The notes below the pieces were generated by a model. The model did no database searches and had not been told where the DNA came from. It saw only the letters and a program-made list of their open reading frames with translations. Source: Anaerotignum sp. (GTDB lineage Bacteria; Bacillota; Clostridia; Lachnospirales; Anaerotignaceae). Taken from it: DNA of 62,675 nt. Location of the stretch: assembly GCF_030625865.1 (NCBI RefSeq), contig NZ_DAOUQB010000015.1, positions 1 through 62,675 on the forward strand. The letters are read 5' to 3'. Shown piece by piece: positions 36,313-45,541 of the stretch; position 1 is the first letter of the stretch; each line of letters starts with the position of its first letter. The position numbers and the translations under genes are program-made.

Positions 36313-37191
36313 TTAAGGTTGTTTTCTGTGGCGTGTATCCTTCTCAATATCATTATGCTTCAGTAAAAGTGTATGTTTGTCCCTATCTAAAGCATTATAT
36401 AAAGCGTTTGCCAAAGTCACCGAACGATGCTTCCCACCTGTGCAGCCAATACTGATTACAAGGCTATTCTTCCCCTCTTTCACATAAAGAGGCAATAAAA
36501 ATTCAACCATTTCTACCAATTTTTTCAAGAAATCCTTGCTTTCTTGAAAAGACATGACATAATCGCTTACTGCAGCATCATTTCCGGTCATTTCTTTTAA
36601 CTCCTGAATATAAAAGGGATTTGGCAAAAATCGCACATCAAAAACCAAATCACTATCTACTGGAATGCCATACTTAAATCCAAAAGAGCAAACTGTAACA
36701 ACCAGACTTTCAAAATGCTGATTTTCCATGAAAATACGGTTTATTTGAGCCTTTAACTCTCTTGTAAGTACATTTGTGGTATCCAAAATGTAGGTTGCAC
36801 GACTCTTTACTTCCTTTAGCATCTCCCGTTCTTGAAGAATGCCATCTTCAATGGATCCTTTTCTGGAAAGAGGATGACTGCGGCGTGTTTCTTTATAGCG
36901 TTTAATCAGAGTATGATCCGATGCATCCAAAAAAATAATTTCATATTGATATCCTTTTTTTTCTAAGGTAAACAACACATGAAATAAGTCGTTAAACAAC
37001 TTTCCACCGCGGATATCTACCCCCATGGCAACACGCTCAATTTCCCCTTCTTGTTCATAGCAAAGCTCTGCAAACTTGGGAATCAATGCCGGAGGTAAAT
37101 TATCTACGCAGAAAAAATTAATGTCCTCCAAAAACTTTAGAACAGACGACTTTCCTGCGCCGGACATACCCGTAACAATTACAAATCTCAT
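36313..37191 (-). CDS. rapZ: RapZ/YvcJ nucleotide-binding protein
   Basis: 292 residues with Walker A GMSGAGKSS at residues 8-16 and the family motifs DVRFLPNPFYI and SIGCTGGKHRSV near the C-terminus. In Gammaproteobacteria RapZ is an RNA-binding adaptor for glucosamine-6-phosphate control; in Bacillus YvcJ is a GTPase/ATPase of less clear role. It lies between murB and whiA. The yvcK gene usually found between rapZ and whiA is missing here. Confidence 0.94.
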   Translation of the reverse strand: MRFVIVTGMSGAGKSSVLKFLEDINFFCVDNLPPALIPKFAELCYEQEGEIERVAMGVDIRGGKLFNDLFHVLFTLEKKGYQYEIIFLDASDHTLIKRYKETRRSHPLSRKGSIEDGILQEREMLKEVKSRATYILDTTNVLTRELKAQINRIFMENQHFESLVVTVCSFGFKYGIPVDSDLVFDVRFLPNPFYIQELKEMTGNDAAVSDYVMSFQESKDFLKKLVEMVEFLLPLYVKEGKNSLVISIGCTGGKHRSVTLANALYNALDRDKHTLLLKHNDIEKDTRHRKQP

Positions 37192-37217
37192 AGAAAATCT
37201 TCTCCTTTGTAAAGCAC

Positions 37218-38126
37218 CTAACTCTCTCCGACAATTTTCACTTCTGTTTCCAACATAACACCGAATTTTTCAAAAACAGCCTGCTGGCAAAAAGCGATTA
37301 AGTCTAGAATATCCTGGGTGGTAGCTTTTCCTATATTAATGATAAACCCTGCATGCTTCTCTGAAACCTGACCACCACCAATAGTCTTGCCTTTTAAGCC
37401 CGCATCCTGGATCAGTTTTCCCGCAAAATAGCCTTCCGGCCGTTTAAAGGTACTTCCCGCGCTGGGAAATTGTAAGGGTTGTTTTTCTCGCCTTTGCTCA
37501 CCAAGCTCTGCCATTCTTGCCTTAATAGTATCCCGATTCCCTTTTTGCAATTTTAAGGTAGCCCTCAAAAGAATATATTCCTCTTTTGGCAAGATGCTGT
37601 GGCGATAAGACAGCTCTAAATCTTCCACAGGAATTGTTTTTCGCTCCATTTCTTTTGTGAGAACTTCAACAGAGACTAAAACATCTCTCATTTCCCCGCC
37701 ATAGGCCCCTGCATTCATGGTAGCGGCGCCCCCCAATGTCCCGGGAATACCTGACGCAAATTCCAATCCTGTTAGGCTATTTTCAGCCACCTTTGCCGAC
37801 AGTGCAGCCAGTAATACACCACCTTCAGCGTAAACATATTCTCCATCTATTTCAACGTTCGACATTCTTCCGCCAATCTGCAGAACTGCACCTCGAATGC
37901 CCCTATCCCTTACCAAAAGATTGCTTCCATTGCCGATTACCAAAAAGGGGATGTCGTACTCTTGTAAAATACGAATACTTTCCCTTACTTCCTCCAAATC
38001 AGAGGGCATAATAAAAATATCCGCAGGACCTCCCGTCCGAAATGTGGTATGCCCATTCATTGGTTCATCCGTTAAAACGGCATTCTTGCCCAACAATATG
38101 CGTAACTTCTCTACTACTGAATCCAT
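37218..38126 (-). CDS. murB: UDP-N-acetylenolpyruvoylglucosamine reductase
   Basis: A 302-residue FAD enzyme that reduces UDP-GlcNAc-enolpyruvate to UDP-MurNAc in peptidoglycan synthesis. Motifs: FRTGGPADIFI, FAD-binding VIGNGSNLLVRD, GLEFASGIPGTLGGAATMNAGAYGGE (seen in parts), and the catalytic serine in SAGSTFKRP. Type II length. It sits between hprK and rapZ in the same operon. Confidence 0.96.
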   Translation of the reverse strand: MDSVVEKLRILLGKNAVLTDEPMNGHTTFRTGGPADIFIMPSDLEEVRESIRILQEYDIPFLVIGNGSNLLVRDRGIRGAVLQIGGRMSNVEIDGEYVYAEGGVLLAALSAKVAENSLTGLEFASGIPGTLGGAATMNAGAYGGEMRDVLVSVEVLTKEMERKTIPVEDLELSYRHSILPKEEYILLRATLKLQKGNRDTIKARMAELGEQRREKQPLQFPSAGSTFKRPEGYFAGKLIQDAGLKGKTIGGGQVSEKHAGFIINIGKATTQDILDLIAFCQQAVFEKFGVMLETEVKIVGES

Positions 38127-38138
38127 ATAGTCACCTTC

Positions 38139-39071
38139 CTATTTTGTCTCAGCATGATTGGTTTGCAAAATCCTCTTTTCCAGTTCTTTTGCTGTGTGAT
38201 ACCCCATTTTCTTTTGGCGATTGCTAATTGCCGCAGATTCACAAATTACAGCAACGTTTCTGCCCGGACGAATGGGAATGGTATTACAAAGTACTTTATT
38301 CCCTAAAATTTCCATATATTCCTCGCTCAAACCCAAACGGTCATAGGAGCCCTTATTACCATCCCAAATCTCCAGCTTTATAATTAGGTCTATAGATTTT
38401 AATTGCTTCACAGCACCAATACCGAATAATTCTTTTACATTAATAATACCAATTCCCCGCAATTCGATTAAATAACGAATCAGCTCAGGGCAACTGCCCA
38501 CTAGCGTTTGATCGGCAATTTTTTTAATTTCCACGGCATCATCGGCAATTAAACGATGTCCTCTCTTAATTAATTCCAGGGCAGTTTCGCTTTTTCCGAT
38601 TCCGCTGGCTCCTGTAATTAAAACACCTTCGCCATAAATATCTACCAAAACTCCATGCATTGTTACACGTTCTGCCAACTCTCCTCTAAGCCACATTATC
38701 ATTTCTGCGGCAAAATCCGTGGTAGTTTTACAGGTTCTGAAAATTGGTATATCGTACTTTCTTCCATAGAAAATCATTTCCGAAAAAACTTCTTGGTTTT
38801 TACAGATGATTAAGCAAGGAATATGACATTCAAACAAATGACAAATTGCCTCATCCCTTGCCAGTGCATCCAGCGTTTGTAAATAGCTGTGCTCCACTCT
38901 GCCTATAATTTGTAATCTATCATTATCAAACCTATGGTAAAACCCTGTTAGCTGTAATGCAGGGCGGTTTATTTCCTTTCGGGTAATCACCCGATTTGAA
39001 ATATCTACCTCAGGTAAAACATTCTCTAATTGAAATTCTTCTACAATTTTCGTTAATTTTGCACTATACAT
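38139..39071 (-). CDS. hprK: HPr kinase/phosphorylase
   Basis: 310 residues. Walker A GASGIGKSETALEL lies near residue 155, preceded by MHGVLVDIYGEGVLI, and the family signature LRGIGIINVKELFG is near residue 205. It phosphorylates and dephosphorylates the regulatory serine of HPr and Crh. A Crh-like protein is encoded four genes downstream in the same operon, so the kinase and one target are co-expressed. Confidence 0.96.
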   Translation of the reverse strand: MYSAKLTKIVEEFQLENVLPEVDISNRVITRKEINRPALQLTGFYHRFDNDRLQIIGRVEHSYLQTLDALARDEAICHLFECHIPCLIICKNQEVFSEMIFYGRKYDIPIFRTCKTTTDFAAEMIMWLRGELAERVTMHGVLVDIYGEGVLITGASGIGKSETALELIKRGHRLIADDAVEIKKIADQTLVGSCPELIRYLIELRGIGIINVKELFGIGAVKQLKSIDLIIKLEIWDGNKGSYDRLGLSEEYMEILGNKVLCNTIPIRPGRNVAVICESAAISNRQKKMGYHTAKELEKRILQTNHAETK

Positions 39072-39125
39072 GAAAACCTCCTTACACTACAGGCTTGTAC
39101 TCATTGTTATCATAACCGAAAACGA

Positions 39126-40991
39126 TTAATTTTGCAATTCATCCTGATGGAAAAAAGCATAAACCTGCTCTGAAGAAGGAATGTTCATTTCCTCAACCTC
39201 TAAAAGATCTGCCACTTCCGCTTGGGCAATTTCTTCAATGGAACCGAAATGGCGCATTAATGCCTTTCTGCGAATTTCTCCAATGCCTTTTATATCATCT
39301 AAAACTGAATGCAGCGCCTTTTCTTGCCGTAGCTTCCTATGATAAGTAATAGCAAAACGATGTACCTCATCCTGTATTCTGGTTAAGAGGCGAAAACCTT
39401 CAGAAGTAAAGGGTATTTTAATTTCTTCTCCCTCAAATAAAAGCCCTCGTGTACGATGTCTGTCATCCTTTATCATGCCGCAAACAGGAATATCCATTCC
39501 AAAAGATGCTAAAACCTCTTGAGCCGCCCTCACTTGAATCTTACCACCATCCATAAAAATCAAATCTGGCAAACGGGTAAAACTGCTGGTATTTCCTTCA
39601 GCTTTTTCTCGCAAAGCATGATTCAACCTACGGGTAATCACTTCTTTCATTGAAGCATAATCATTTGCACCAACTACAGTTTTAATGCGAAACTTTCGAT
39701 AATCACTGTTTTTTGCCTTACCATCCTCAAACACCACCATAGACCCAACGGATTCAAAACCTTGTGTATTGGAAATATCATAGGCCTCCACACGTTGAAG
39801 TCGCTGACTAAGTCCCAAAACCTGCCGCAATTCCTCCATTGCTCCTTTGGTACGTTGTTCCTCTTTTCGCAACTTCTCACCAAATTGCTCAAAAATAAGC
39901 ATGGCATTCTTATGGGCAAGCTCAACCAACTTTTGTTTTTCTCCTTTTAATGGGACAATAAAAGTTACCTTTCCACCTTTTTTTTCACTAAGGTATTGTG
40001 TTAAAAGCTCTTTTTCCTCAAAAACCAAGTCTTCCTGAAGAATAATTTCCCGGGGAATATAAGCAGTGCCTGTATAAAACTGCTGCACAAACGCAGTTAA
40101 AATTTCACTACGGCTTTGTTCCTCAGGTGCAGTCATTGTAAAGTTTTCCCGCCCTGTCATTTTTCCACCTCGTATAAAGAAAACCTGTACCAAGCACTCA
40201 TGGAACGCACGGGCCATAGCAACAACATCCGCATCTCCCACAGAAATGTTTGCCATTTTTTGCTTTTGGGCAATGCTCTGCACCGAACGAATTTTATCCC
40301 TTAATGAAGCCGCTTTTTCAAACTCCATATTTTCGGCGGCTTCCGCCATTTCCTCTTCCATTTTTTTTCGGATTCCCTCGTGCTTCCCCTCCAAAAAATC
40401 CATCGCATCTTTTATAAATTCCTTATATTCTTGGGAAGTTATTTTGCCGCTGCAAGGTGCAAGGCATTGACCAATATGATGATTTAAACATGGTCGTTCT
40501 TTGCCAATTTCTTTTGGCAAATTCTTTTTACATTTTCGAATGGGAAAAAGCTTATGCAATGTTTCTACGGTTTCTTTTACAGCCAAAACATCAGTATATG
40601 GACCATAATACTTGGCTTTATCTTTATCCATACGTCGTGTGATAAAAATACGTGGAAAATCCTCCTGAATCGTCACTTTGATATAGGGATAAGTTTTATC
40701 GTCCTTCAGCATGATATTGTAATAGGGCTCATACTGCTTGATCAAATTACATTCTAAAATTAAGGCTTCCAATTCTGAATCGGTAACAATATACTCAAAC
40801 TCCACAATTTGGGGAACCATTGCACGGGTTTTTGCAGTCTGATTTTTACTGCTTTGAAAATATTGTCGAACTCTATTTTTTAAATTAATTGCCTTTCCCA
40901 CATAAATAATTTCACCATTCTCATTCTTCATAAGATAAACGCCGGGTTTTTGTGGCAATTTCTTTAATTCTTCACTAATGTCAAACACCAT
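39126..40991 (-). CDS. uvrC: UvrABC excinuclease subunit C
   Basis: 621 residues. An N-terminal GIY-YIG nuclease domain (PGVYLMKNENGEIIYVGKA), a cysteine cluster (CKKNLPKEIGKERPCLNHHIGQC seen in parts), a UVR domain (AAENMEFEKAASLRDKI), an RNase H-like endonuclease domain (YDISNTQG, FMDGGKIQV) and C-terminal helix-hairpin-helices. It makes both incisions in nucleotide excision repair. It is the first gene of the uvrC-hprK-murB-rapZ-whiA-crh run; the ATG follows GAGAAGG. Confidence 0.96.
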   Translation of the reverse strand: MVFDISEELKKLPQKPGVYLMKNENGEIIYVGKAINLKNRVRQYFQSSKNQTAKTRAMVPQIVEFEYIVTDSELEALILECNLIKQYEPYYNIMLKDDKTYPYIKVTIQEDFPRIFITRRMDKDKAKYYGPYTDVLAVKETVETLHKLFPIRKCKKNLPKEIGKERPCLNHHIGQCLAPCSGKITSQEYKEFIKDAMDFLEGKHEGIRKKMEEEMAEAAENMEFEKAASLRDKIRSVQSIAQKQKMANISVGDADVVAMARAFHECLVQVFFIRGGKMTGRENFTMTAPEEQSRSEILTAFVQQFYTGTAYIPREIILQEDLVFEEKELLTQYLSEKKGGKVTFIVPLKGEKQKLVELAHKNAMLIFEQFGEKLRKEEQRTKGAMEELRQVLGLSQRLQRVEAYDISNTQGFESVGSMVVFEDGKAKNSDYRKFRIKTVVGANDYASMKEVITRRLNHALREKAEGNTSSFTRLPDLIFMDGGKIQVRAAQEVLASFGMDIPVCGMIKDDRHRTRGLLFEGEEIKIPFTSEGFRLLTRIQDEVHRFAITYHRKLRQEKALHSVLDDIKGIGEIRRKALMRHFGSIEEIAQAEVADLLEVEEMNIPSSEQVYAFFHQDELQN

Positions 40992-41136
40992 ATCACCTTC
41001 TCTCCAATCCTTTGCAGGTATCCAAAAAACAAGTGCAAAGGAAATCCTCTGAAACTACTGACAGGAAAGGTACTGAAACCATAGCACTAAACCGCTAGCG
41101 CGGTGGCTATTTCCGAAACCACATATTACCCTGTTA

Positions 41137-41168
41137 AAACTGCTGAAACACGGCAGTTTTTTCTTTTT
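41137..41168 (+). terminator. Terminator upstream of the integrase gene
   Basis: AAACTGC and GCAGTTT form a 7-bp stem followed by a long T-rich run. It lies 40 bases before the integrase start and would block read-through into the element from outside. Confidence 0.7.
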
Positions 41169-41209
41169 TTAGATACAATGGAATCATCACTTTATAAGGA
41201 GATGATTCT

Positions 41210-42097
41210 ATGACTAATGAAGAAGTTTATGTACGAGCTTATGAAGAAATCAAACTAAGGGGGCTATCGCCACACACCGTTGAAGAATACCTTGGGAAAC
41301 TAACTTTATTTCTCAGATACTTCAACAACCGTCCAATCGAGACAATGGGTGAAAACGAGATCCGTGAATTTCTTCTCTACCAACTGGATTCAGGTAAATC
41401 ATCTGGAACCGTAAACATCTACAATAGTGCCTTGCGTTTTATTTTTGGTGCTGTATTAGGACGAAACCTCAATTATCAGCTCATTCCCAGACGTCGCCAA
41501 TATCGTCCTTTGCCATCTATTATGAGCAAAAGTGAAATCGTACGGTTCTTTTCCACCATTAATAATCTTCGGGATAAAGCAATCTTCGAAACTGTATACG
41601 GTGCGGGATTGCGTATATCAGAGGTGGCTCGGCTACGTGTTCAAGATATAGATAGTGAGCAGATGCGCATCTTTGTCTCTCATGGAAAAGGTGGAAAAGA
41701 ACGTTATACAATCCTTTCTCAACGAAATCTTGAGCTTCTCCGAGAGTATTGGAAGCACTATCGTCCCAACCATCCAGATGGATATCTATTTTATTCAAGA
41801 GGAAGAAAGAACAACGTCATGACCACTAGGGCAATTCAAGACGCATTCCATAGGCACTGTAAAAATGCCAATCTTCCCAATACATTTACTGTTCACACAT
41901 TACGGCATTGCTACGCCACACACCTACTGGAGTCCGGCGTAGAAGTATGCTGCATCAAAGAATTATTAGGGCATACCTTTATCCAAACAACATCATTTTA
42001 CCTGCATTTAAGCAATACCAATCAATTGGTTCAAAGCCCGTTAGACACTCTACCAAAAAAGCGTGGTCGCAAGTCAAAGGTGAAGTCCAATGCCTGA
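41210..42097 (+). CDS. Tyrosine recombinase of the IS91-type element
   Basis: 295 residues. An N-terminal SAM-like core-binding domain (about 1-90) is followed by a catalytic domain with all active residues visible: Arg in GAGLRISEVARL, Lys in HGKGGKERYT, HTLRHCYATHL, LLGHTFIQTTSFY with the final Tyr. The C-terminus is a basic tail (KKRGRKSKVK). The ATG follows AAGGAGA. It overlaps the transposase start by eight bases. It probably resolves or assists transposition, but its exact job in such elements is not settled. Confidence 0.9.
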   Translation: MTNEEVYVRAYEEIKLRGLSPHTVEEYLGKLTLFLRYFNNRPIETMGENEIREFLLYQLDSGKSSGTVNIYNSALRFIFGAVLGRNLNYQLIPRRRQYRPLPSIMSKSEIVRFFSTINNLRDKAIFETVYGAGLRISEVARLRVQDIDSEQMRIFVSHGKGGKERYTILSQRNLELLREYWKHYRPNHPDGYLFYSRGRKNNVMTTRAIQDAFHRHCKNANLPNTFTVHTLRHCYATHLLESGVEVCCIKELLGHTFIQTTSFYLHLSNTNQLVQSPLDTLPKKRGRKSKVKSNA

Positions 42098-43190
42098 GGT
42101 GCAAGATATTTTCTCTCAGTACGGAGAAAATTATCGCAGAAAACATAAAATGTCTATTGTACAGCATAAGGCTATGAATGCAATTCAGAACTGCAGAACT
42201 GCCCGGCTCGGCGGGCATATGGATAAATGTCCATCTTGTAACTATGAACGACCATCCTACAATTCCTGTCGCAACCGACATTGTCCCAAATGTCAAACCC
42301 TTTCCAAGGAACGTTGGATTGATGCACGGAAAGCAGATTTACTAAACATCGGTTATTTTCATGTTGTGTTTACTGTTCCACAAGAACTGAACTGGCTAAT
42401 CTACAAAAACCAACGTGCTTGCTACAATCTGATGTTTCGGTGTGTTGCAGAAACACTGCAAGAGCTATCCTATGATAAAAAATATTTAGGTGCATCTATT
42501 GGGTTTACAGCCATACTTCACACTTGGGGTCAGAATCTTTGCTTTCATCCACACATACATTGTATTGTTCCTTCTGGTGGATTAACTACTTTAGGTAAAT
42601 GGCAACCCTCACGCAAAAAGTTTTTTCTGCCCGTACGGGTTCTTTCACGTAAATTTCGAGGGAAGTTTCTGGCGTTGCTAAAGCTCCACATACCTGAAAT
42701 AGAACAAAACCTAGTGGATCTGTGCTACCAAAAAGAATGGGTTGTTTATTGCAAACCACCGTTTAAGGATGCCCCTTGTGTTGTTGAATATCTCGGCCGT
42801 TATACTCACCGGGTAGCGATTTCCAACAATCGTATTCTCAAATTAGAAAACGGTACCGTTACCTTTAAATGGCGGGATTACCGCGACAACAGTCGTTGGA
42901 AAGAGATGGTACTAAATGTTGACGAGTTTATAAGACGCTTTCTTATGCATATCTTACCACAAGGGTTTATGAAGATAAGACACTATGGATTTCTCTCCAG
43001 CCGAGGCAAACAAAAGAAATTGATAATATGTAAAATTCAAACCAGAACTAGTCTTGCCCCCAAAGAAAAGCTTTCTGCCGAACAACTTATCCAAAGAATT
43101 CTCGGCAGAAAACCATCTCAGTGTCCACACTGCGGACACTCCGGTTTGCTCAGAACCGGACTTTCTCCGCCAGTAGCCAAAACTGCATAA
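42090..43190 (+). CDS. IS91-family Y2 rolling-circle transposase
   Basis: 366 residues. An N-terminal zinc-binding region (CPSC, then CRNRHCPKCQ, residues 47-69) is followed by the HUH motif HPHIHC (residues 153-158) and a paired tyrosine motif YLGRY giving Y234 and Y238, spaced as in IS91. These make it a single-strand, rolling-circle transposase. A second C-terminal cysteine pair (CPHCGHSG) is seen. The frame appears intact, so the element may still move. Confidence 0.92.
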   Translation: MPEVQDIFSQYGENYRRKHKMSIVQHKAMNAIQNCRTARLGGHMDKCPSCNYERPSYNSCRNRHCPKCQTLSKERWIDARKADLLNIGYFHVVFTVPQELNWLIYKNQRACYNLMFRCVAETLQELSYDKKYLGASIGFTAILHTWGQNLCFHPHIHCIVPSGGLTTLGKWQPSRKKFFLPVRVLSRKFRGKFLALLKLHIPEIEQNLVDLCYQKEWVVYCKPPFKDAPCVVEYLGRYTHRVAISNNRILKLENGTVTFKWRDYRDNSRWKEMVLNVDEFIRRFLMHILPQGFMKIRHYGFLSSRGKQKKLIICKIQTRTSLAPKEKLSAEQLIQRILGRKPSQCPHCGHSGLLRTGLSPPVAKTA

Positions 43191-43194
43191 TCCA

Positions 43195-43239
43195 GGCAAT
43201 GTTTACCATTGCCTTCAAAGCCTGTTTCAGGAACAGGCT
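43195..43239. repeat. Paired hairpins after the transposase, likely element end
   Basis: GGCAATG-N5-CATTGCC (43195-43213) and AGCCTGTT-N5-AACAGGCT (43219-43239) are perfect palindromes just after the transposase stop. IS91-type replication origins carry a terminal hairpin next to the target tetranucleotide. These are good candidates, but I cannot say which base is the end. Confidence 0.55.
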
Positions 43240-43356
43240 AGCATTGCTACGCTTATTTTAACAGAAAATGGTATGGTTTTACAAGAAAACACCTCATATA
43301 CTGCTTAAAAGTGTGCTCATTCTATGTTTTTTTGAAGGAAATAAAGAATACTTTTC

Positions 43357-43463
43357 CCATAGCATATGTAATCCGAACGCGGTTTCGCGCTATGGAATTA
43401 TCCAACCAAAGGCAACTGGGTCTCTACTCTGTTGCTTTTTTTGAGCCTTTACTCGGATAATTC
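43357..43463 (+). other. Structured intergenic region of unknown nature
   Basis: CCATAGC (43357-43363) pairs with GCTATGG (43389-43395) and encloses CGCG-N4-CGCG. Immediately after, GAATTATCC (43395-43403) pairs with GGATAATTC (43455-43463) and encloses a terminator-like GCAAC/GTTGC stem with a T run at 43436-43442. The layout could be a small RNA with a terminator or a mobile element relic. The rest of 43241-43839 is AT-rich with no gene. Confidence 0.45.
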
Positions 43464-43839
43464 ACTACTCATAATGGGTACCTCATAAATTACAAATAGT
43501 TAAAACTATATAGAACCTTTTTTCAGTAAAAAGAAAAAGAGAAGCGCCAAAGGCTTTTGTGGGAATTTCCCTACCTTTTCTTCTCCTGCCTATTTTATGC
43601 TATTATAAAATATTTTCTCTGTATTTGAAAGAGGTTTCACAGAAATAGTTTTAACCCATTTGTTTTTTTCTTTGGTAAAATGCCATTTTTCCTGTTTTTA
43701 AAAATCAGTTTCAAAAGACAAACCATCACTGATTAAAACAGATGATAAAATCTATTTTTCAAATTTCAGCTGTTTTTAAGGTTGATTTAATTTTAAGTTG
43801 ATAAAGTAACAAGATACAAATATTGAAAGGATGAAATAT

Positions 43840-45480
43840 ATGAAACGAACGGTTCCTCTTTTATTCAGTCTGACCCTTTTGTTTGGCACTACAGCTTGCA
43901 GTAAAACACCTACGGAGAGTCAGCAAACTGAAGCAACATCATATGCCAACGCCCTTTTCGATGACAGCTATGTACATACCATAGACATTCAAATCGACCA
44001 AGATAATTGGGCTGACTTGCTGGAAAACCCTATGGACAAAACGAAATATGAAGCTAACGTTACCATTGACGGCAACTCCGTTGAAAATGTTTCTTTTTCA
44101 ACAAAGGGAAACTCCTCCCTTTCTCAGGTGGCCGGGAGCGATAGTGACCGCTATAGCTTTAAAATCAACTTTGGTAAATTTGTTGATGAACAGACCTATG
44201 ATGGTTTAGACAAATTAAACTTGCAAAATATCTTTTCCGATGCAACCTACATGAAAGATTATCTTAGCTACGAGATTATGGAAGAATGCGGAGTTGCCGC
44301 GCCACTAAAAAGTTACGTTTCTCTCTCCATTAATGGGGAATTATATGGCTTATATTTGGCACTGGAAGACTTAGACGCTTCTTTTCTGGAAAGAAATTAT
44401 GGTGAAGATTACGGACAGCTTTATAAACCGGAGACAGCAATGTTAGGAAATATGAAGCAACGAGACAAGAACAACATGGATCCTCCTGATGGGATGGAAA
44501 TGCCTGATGGGGCGAAGATGCCTGATGGGACAGAAGAATCCGAAGAGATGAATCCCCCTGAAAATAACGAACAAGTGCAAACGAAAGCCGATGGAGAAAA
44601 TTCAGGTGCACCCAAGGATATGGGGCAGCCCCATGACGGCGGTATGGGCATGGGCGGCACTGCAAGCGGTGCTGATCTTGCCTACACTGACGATGAAATT
44701 TCCAGTTACTCTGATATTTTTGACAACGCACAAACGGATCCTACCGATGAAGATAAAGTACGTGTCATTGCCGCATTAAAACAATTATCTACGGGAGAAA
44801 ATCTGGAAACATGCGTAGATGTTGATGCTGTAATTCGTTATTTTGTGGCACATAACTTCGTAATAAACGGTGACAGCTATACCGGCTCTATGCTCCACAA
44901 CTACGGGCTTTATGAAGAAAATGGTGTCCTTACCATGCTTCCTTGGGATTATAATTTAGCCTTTGGTGGTTTCCACATGAATGGTGATGCAACCAGCATC
45001 ATTAATGAAGCAATCGATACCCCATTAAATTCAGAAAGTATTGGTAAACGACCCATGTGGGATAAGATTATGGCGAACGACGAAAATATTCAGCTATATC
45101 ACCAATATTTTAATACGTTAATTACTGATTACTTTGAATCCGGAGAATTTGAAAGCACGGTTAACCGTATCTCCACTATGATCCGACCCTATGTTGAAAA
45201 TGACCCCACCGCATGGTACAGTGTGGATGAATTCGATACAGCGGTAGACACCATTACCCAATTCTGTTTGCTTCGTGCACAGAGCATTCGCAGTCAGCTT
45301 GACGGCACCCTTGCCTCAACTACAGAGGCCCAAGAAGCAACTAATTTGATAGATGCCAGTGGAATTGATATTTCTGCCATGGGCAGTCAAGAAAAAGGGA
45401 ACGGTCACGAAGGCGGTCAAGGTGATTTTCCTGGAGAAATGCCAAGGGAAAGAAATACGGAACAATCGAACAAAAACTAA
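43840..45480 (+). CDS. CotH-family lipoprotein
   Basis: 546 residues from the ATG at 43840; an ATG nine bases earlier overlaps the AAAGGATG site. A lipoprotein signal ends at C20 (LLFGTTAC). The CotH kinase domain follows, with KGNSSL, KINFGKF, DKLNLQN, INGELYGLYLALEDLD and, after an insert, SYTGSMLHNYGLY and MLPWDYNLAFGG. The insert (about 205-290) is rich in Met, Pro, Asp and Gly with MPDG repeats. CotH proteins are protein kinases in spore coats, but surface lipoprotein versions also occur in non-spore settings. Its substrate is unknown. Confidence 0.88.
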   Translation: MKRTVPLLFSLTLLFGTTACSKTPTESQQTEATSYANALFDDSYVHTIDIQIDQDNWADLLENPMDKTKYEANVTIDGNSVENVSFSTKGNSSLSQVAGSDSDRYSFKINFGKFVDEQTYDGLDKLNLQNIFSDATYMKDYLSYEIMEECGVAAPLKSYVSLSINGELYGLYLALEDLDASFLERNYGEDYGQLYKPETAMLGNMKQRDKNNMDPPDGMEMPDGAKMPDGTEESEEMNPPENNEQVQTKADGENSGAPKDMGQPHDGGMGMGGTASGADLAYTDDEISSYSDIFDNAQTDPTDEDKVRVIAALKQLSTGENLETCVDVDAVIRYFVAHNFVINGDSYTGSMLHNYGLYEENGVLTMLPWDYNLAFGGFHMNGDATSIINEAIDTPLNSESIGKRPMWDKIMANDENIQLYHQYFNTLITDYFESGEFESTVNRISTMIRPYVENDPTAWYSVDEFDTAVDTITQFCLLRAQSIRSQLDGTLASTTEAQEATNLIDASGIDISAMGSQEKGNGHEGGQGDFPGEMPRERNTEQSNKN

Positions 45481-45496
45481 CTTTTAAAAGACAGAC

Positions 45497-45541
45497 AAAA
45501 AACCTCAAAATTGCTGGAAATCAACAATTTTGAGGTTTTTT
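45497..45541. terminator. Bidirectional terminator
   Basis: AAAAAACCTCAAAATTG and CAATTTTGAGGTTTTTT form a 17-bp perfect stem. It serves convergent genes, the CotH-family gene and the flippase gene, with T runs on both strands. Confidence 0.92.

Larger units (their letters stand above)
41086..43240 (+). mobile_element. IS91-type transposon with tyrosine recombinase and Y2 transposase
   Basis: Two overlapping genes encode a tyrosine recombinase and an IS91-type rolling-circle transposase. Upstream, a hairpin (ACCGC/GCGGT near 41091-41104) and a terminator at 41137-41168 guard the left side. Downstream, two strong hairpins at 43195-43239 lie where the IS91 origin end is expected. The exact ends are estimates, because IS91 elements make no target duplication. 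An IS91 subgroup with an upstream integrase gene is known. Confidence 0.75.
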
